Shown here: positions 62,101 to 64,000 of the stretch, one piece after another
Position numbering within the stretch: position 1 is the first letter of the stretch
Layout of the letters: every line of letters begins with the position of its first letter
DNA from: Mesoflavibacter profundi
GTDB lineage: Bacteria > Bacteroidota > Bacteroidia > Flavobacteriales > Flavobacteriaceae
Reading direction: 5' to 3'
DNA length: 64,000 nt
Assembly (NCBI RefSeq): GCF_014764305.1
Contig: NZ_CP061703.1
Location: 1,315,501-1,379,500 of the forward strand
The notes under the pieces: generated by a model
Seen by the model: only the letters and a program-made list of their open reading frames with translations
What the model was told of the DNA's origin: nothing
Databases searched by the model: none
Program-made: the position numbers and the translations under genes

Positions 62101-62326
62101 ACCAATTTTAATGACGTCTTTTGCTTTTATTTTAGGATTAATGCCACTTGTGTTAGCAAATGGTGTTGGAGCAGAAGGTAACAGATCTATTGGTACTGGT
62201 GCAGCAGGAGGAATGTTAATAGGAACACTTTTAGGTGTATTTGTAATTCCTATTCTATTCATCTTTTTTCAATGGTTACAAGAAAAATTTACTGGACAAC
62301 CGCAAACTAACAATTTAGAAGATTAA
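59195..62326 (+). CDS. RND-family multidrug efflux pump (AcrB/MexB, HAE1 type)
   Basis: A 1043-residue inner-membrane proton/drug antiporter. N-terminal FIERPVLSTVISIIIVILG is the standard start, two large periplasmic loops follow helices 1 and 7, and the proton-relay pair Asp405-Asp406 is in GIVVDDAIVVVEAV, with GLLAKNAILIVEFA (Lys) in the second half. Length and layout match HAE1 pumps. Drug range is unknown. Confidence 0.96.
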   Translation: MLKTFIERPVLSTVISIIIVILGVLGLTNLPIEQYPDIAPPTITVSANYTGASAETIMESVVIPIEEQINGVEGMTYITSTASNSGTAQITVYFDQETDPDIAAVNVQNRVARANPLLPQVVTQSGVLTQKQQTSALMFMSFYSENEDYDATFLQNYLKINVIPSIQRVNGVGNVNVFSSQDYAMRIWLKPEKLAAYNLNPSDITSALNEQSLEASAGSLGENSGESFSYTITYSGRFKTEQQYSDIIIKALDNGQYLRLKDVADVELDSQSYASFGSTNGYPSVNMGIFQTAGSNAQEIIETIKSELSRLEKDFPDGIKVIIPFDTNQFLEASIDKVVSTFIEAFILVFLVVFIFLQDFRSTLIPAIAVPVAIVGTFFFLNLFGYSINLLTLFALVLAIGIVVDDAIVVVEAVHSKMDEGETNAKKATLSAMHEISGAIISITLVMAAVFIPVTFVQGPTGVFYEQFGVTLIVAILISALNALTLSPALCALFLKSHDDSHKNKNVVQRFYSAFNKGFNATTERYGRSLQFLYKNKLVTVVILLLAGVGIWWSATTTPTGFVPSEDRGVLFIDVQLAPGASMDRTKQITDLVYKNASQIPGIDGVTVVNGRSLINGSGSNYGFGFIKLKDWSERTADDQTIDAITGKLFGMAAGIQDARVLFFAPPSIPGFGLSSGFEVNLLDKSGGSVEQLNEATQNFIGNLMQHPEIQYGQTSFNTNYPQYQLDINVPVAKDLGVSVSSIFSTLQGYIGGIYAADFARFGKQYRVYVQSLPEDRTDENSLNQLYIRTGSGDMAPITQFVSLKRVYGPQSVTRFNLYNSAKVSGASNPGFSTGDALAIVNAEASKLPSNFEVAYSGLSREESSAGNQTTIIFGLSILFVFFLLAAQYESYLLPLAVILSLPVGIFGAFISTKLFGLENNIYFQIALVMLVGLLAKNAILIVEFALQRRKQGEDLVEAAIHGAKARLRPILMTSFAFILGLMPLVLANGVGAEGNRSIGTGAAGGMLIGTLLGVFVIPILFIFFQWLQEKFTGQPQTNNLED

Positions 62327-62331
62327 CAATT

Positions 62332-63759
62332 ATGAAATCTAACATAACTCTAAAAAAAATAAGTAAACCAATATTACTTATTTTAATAGCCTTTACAATT
62401 CAAAGTTGTTTTGTAGCTAAAGACTATTCTAGACCAGAATTTGAAGAAACTAATAATCTATATCGTACCGATCAATTACCAGAAGATAGTTTGTCTTTAG
62501 CAGATATTTCTTGGAAACAACTTTTTACTGATCAGTATTTGCAACAATATATAGAAGAAGGTTTGCAAAATAATATAGATATTAGAATTGCAATACAACA
62601 AATAATTGCAGCAGAAGCTTATGTAAAACAAGGTAAAGCTGGGTTTTTACCTACCATTACTGGTAATGCATCTGCAACTAGAAGTTACTTGTCCGAAAAC
62701 GGACAGCAAGGTGCAATTTTAAGCAGTTTAGGCACAGATCATATCGATCAATTTGAATTATCTGCAGCCTTATCTTGGGAAGCAGATATTTGGGGGAAAA
62801 TTAGAAGTAATAAAAGAGCCTTCCAAGCATCTTACCTACAAAGTGTTGCAGCACATCAAGCTGTAAAAACACAATTAATAGCAAGTATTGCCTCTACATA
62901 TTATCAATTAATTGCATTAGATGAACAATTAAAAGTCACTAGAGAAACTATTAAAACAAGAGAAAAAGGTGTAGAAACTATCCAAGCATTGAAGGAAGCT
63001 GGGCAAGAAAATCAAGTTGCAGTAGATCAAAACATTGCGCAGTATAACAATGCAAAAGCTTTAGAGGTAGATTTAGAAGTAGCTATTTTTCAAGCAGAAA
63101 ATACATTAAGTTTACTTTTAGGTAAATCGCCACAGCATTTTGATAGAAATAGTCTAGACAATCAAACCATTGATAATGAATTAAAATTAGGTCTTCCAGC
63201 AACTATCTTAAGAAACAGACCAGATGTAATGGCTGCCGAGTTTGGATTAATTCAAACTTTTGAGCTTACAAATGTTGCTAAAAGTAACTTTTACCCATCA
63301 TTAACATTATCTGCAACAAGCGGTTTACAAAGTTTAGATATCGATAAATTATTTAATACTAGCTCTTTATTTGCCAATCTAGTTGGTGGTATCGCACAAC
63401 CAATTTTAAATGGTAGGCAAATTAAAACTCAGCATGAAGTAGCAAAAGCACAACAAGAACAAGCTTTGTTAACGTTTAAGCAAACTTTACTAAATGCAGG
63501 TAACGAAGTTTCTAATGCGCTTTATAGTTATCAAGCTGAGGTTAAAAAATATGAATTTGTTAATAATGAAGTTGAAGCTTTACGCAAAGCAGAAGCAAAC
63601 TCGGACGAGCTACTTAAAAATGGTTTTGCAAACTATTTAGACTTATTAACAGCTAGACAAAGTGTATTAACTGCAGAGTTAAGTGTTATTGATAATAAAT
63701 TACAACAATTACTAAGTGTTGTCACATTATATGAAGCTTTAGGTGGCGGATGGAAATAA
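62332..63759 (+). CDS. RND efflux outer-membrane channel lipoprotein (OprM/NodT type)
   Basis: TolC-like outer-membrane factor with lipid anchor at Cys26 (TIQSCFVAK). Typical repeats: NIDIRIAIQQIIAAEAYVKQ and GFLPTITGNASATRS in the first half, LRNRPDVMAAEFGLIQT and NFYPSLTLSATSGLQS in the second. 475 residues, normal for the family. It completes the tripartite pump encoded with the two preceding genes, 5 bases from the pump gene. Confidence 0.94.
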   Translation: MKSNITLKKISKPILLILIAFTIQSCFVAKDYSRPEFEETNNLYRTDQLPEDSLSLADISWKQLFTDQYLQQYIEEGLQNNIDIRIAIQQIIAAEAYVKQGKAGFLPTITGNASATRSYLSENGQQGAILSSLGTDHIDQFELSAALSWEADIWGKIRSNKRAFQASYLQSVAAHQAVKTQLIASIASTYYQLIALDEQLKVTRETIKTREKGVETIQALKEAGQENQVAVDQNIAQYNNAKALEVDLEVAIFQAENTLSLLLGKSPQHFDRNSLDNQTIDNELKLGLPATILRNRPDVMAAEFGLIQTFELTNVAKSNFYPSLTLSATSGLQSLDIDKLFNTSSLFANLVGGIAQPILNGRQIKTQHEVAKAQQEQALLTFKQTLLNAGNEVSNALYSYQAEVKKYEFVNNEVEALRKAEANSDELLKNGFANYLDLLTARQSVLTAELSVIDNKLQQLLSVVTLYEALGGGWK

Positions 63760-63768
63760 CAAGTTACC

Positions 63769-64000
63769 ATGAAAAAGACTAATACATACAAAATTACATT
63801 AGAAGAAGTTGAATTAAAAGATGAGTCAAATCCAAGTGGTACTTTACAATTTGAGTTTGAAAATCATGATAATATTTTACAAATTTTAGACCGTATTCAG
63901 CAAAAAAATATTTTTGATGATGCTACAAATAAAGAGTTTGTTGTAGGCTTAAAACTTTTTAGTGAAGTAGTTATTAAAAATAGAAAACATCCTTTGTTTA
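63769..64000 (+). CDS. DUF3861-domain protein, C-terminus beyond the window
   Basis: I translated from the ATG at 63769; 77 codons are open to the right edge without a stop. The sequence (KTNTYKITLEEVELKDESN, then FEFENHDNILQILDRIQ and VVGLKLFSEVVIKNR) resembles small DUF3861 proteins of about 95 residues. It starts 9 bases after the efflux channel stop and is thus likely co-transcribed with it. Function unknown. Confidence 0.6.
   Translation, partial: MKKTNTYKITLEEVELKDESNPSGTLQFEFENHDNILQILDRIQQKNIFDDATNKEFVVGLKLFSEVVIKNRKHPLF

Overview
The window is a 64-kb piece of chromosome from a low-GC member of the Bacteroidota, almost certainly a marine-type Flavobacteriaceae. Supporting signs are the AT-rich A/T-biased codon use, near absence of Shine-Dalgarno sequences, several TAnnTTTG-type -7 promoter boxes, type IX secretion (T9SS) adhesins with gliding-type C-terminal sorting domains, a PorP/SprF protein, the Bacteroidota-style Bat operon, an IPExxxVDY-family protein next to pyruvate kinase, and a viroplasmin-RNase H fusion. 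The genus cannot be fixed from the sequence alone. No rRNA, tRNA, prophage, IS element or CRISPR array was seen; the gene content is mostly core.

Layout. 1-2306: 5' part of an AddA/RecB-like UvrD helicase, running off the left edge on the minus strand. 2441-3049: Mn-type superoxide dismutase, followed by a terminator and a candidate ~75-nt small RNA on the opposite strand. 3312-7507 (minus): purN, RNase H, PfkB kinase and a long PurF-like amidotransferase. 7690-11999 (plus): acpP-fabF-rnc, then an IPExxxVDY protein coupled to pyk. 12139-14899: dinB on the minus strand, divergent from a lysoplasmalogenase/CYTH/YCII-lipoprotein run. 14962-28062: surface-adhesion block, with a 1885-residue T9SS adhesin, its SprF-like partner, a PorE-like OmpA protein, pbpC and a second T9SS adhesin. 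28059-35420 (minus): small membrane protein, a giant alpha-2-macroglobulin lipoprotein and an isoaspartyl peptidase. 35537-38790 (plus): ALDH7 dehydrogenase, an OmpA-like protein and a membrane-anchored helix-hairpin-helix protein. 38996-42475 (minus): AlbA_2 protein, HD hydrolase, SDR and aldo/keto reductase. 42645-51919 (plus): eight-gene MoxR/Bat operon. 51975-55262 (plus): small exported protein, SulP transporter, beta-carbonic anhydrase and DUF2490 outer-membrane protein, a likely bicarbonate module. 55287-57433: cvpA, a small conserved protein and pheS. 57554-63759 (plus): GbsR/MarR regulator with a three-component RND efflux pump. A DUF3861 gene is cut by the right edge.

How the parts fit. 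acpP/fabF feed fatty-acid synthesis. The large adhesin, SprF and PorE-like protein look like one secretion/attachment unit. pbpC and the macroglobulin are classically partnered for periplasmic defence and wall repair, but here a plus-strand adhesin lies between them. The SulP and carbonic anhydrase genes probably supply bicarbonate. The efflux operon has a clean palindromic operator between its promoter elements.

The most interesting material outside genes is a promoter-plus-terminator small RNA candidate at 3131-3217, inverted arrays of a 7-bp NNNCAGT unit filling the moxR/DUF58 gap, two 75-bp interspersed elements ending in GCGTTA/TAACGC, and three copies of the 13-mer TTCCGCGAAAGCG. I did not find a clearly novel multi-gene system.
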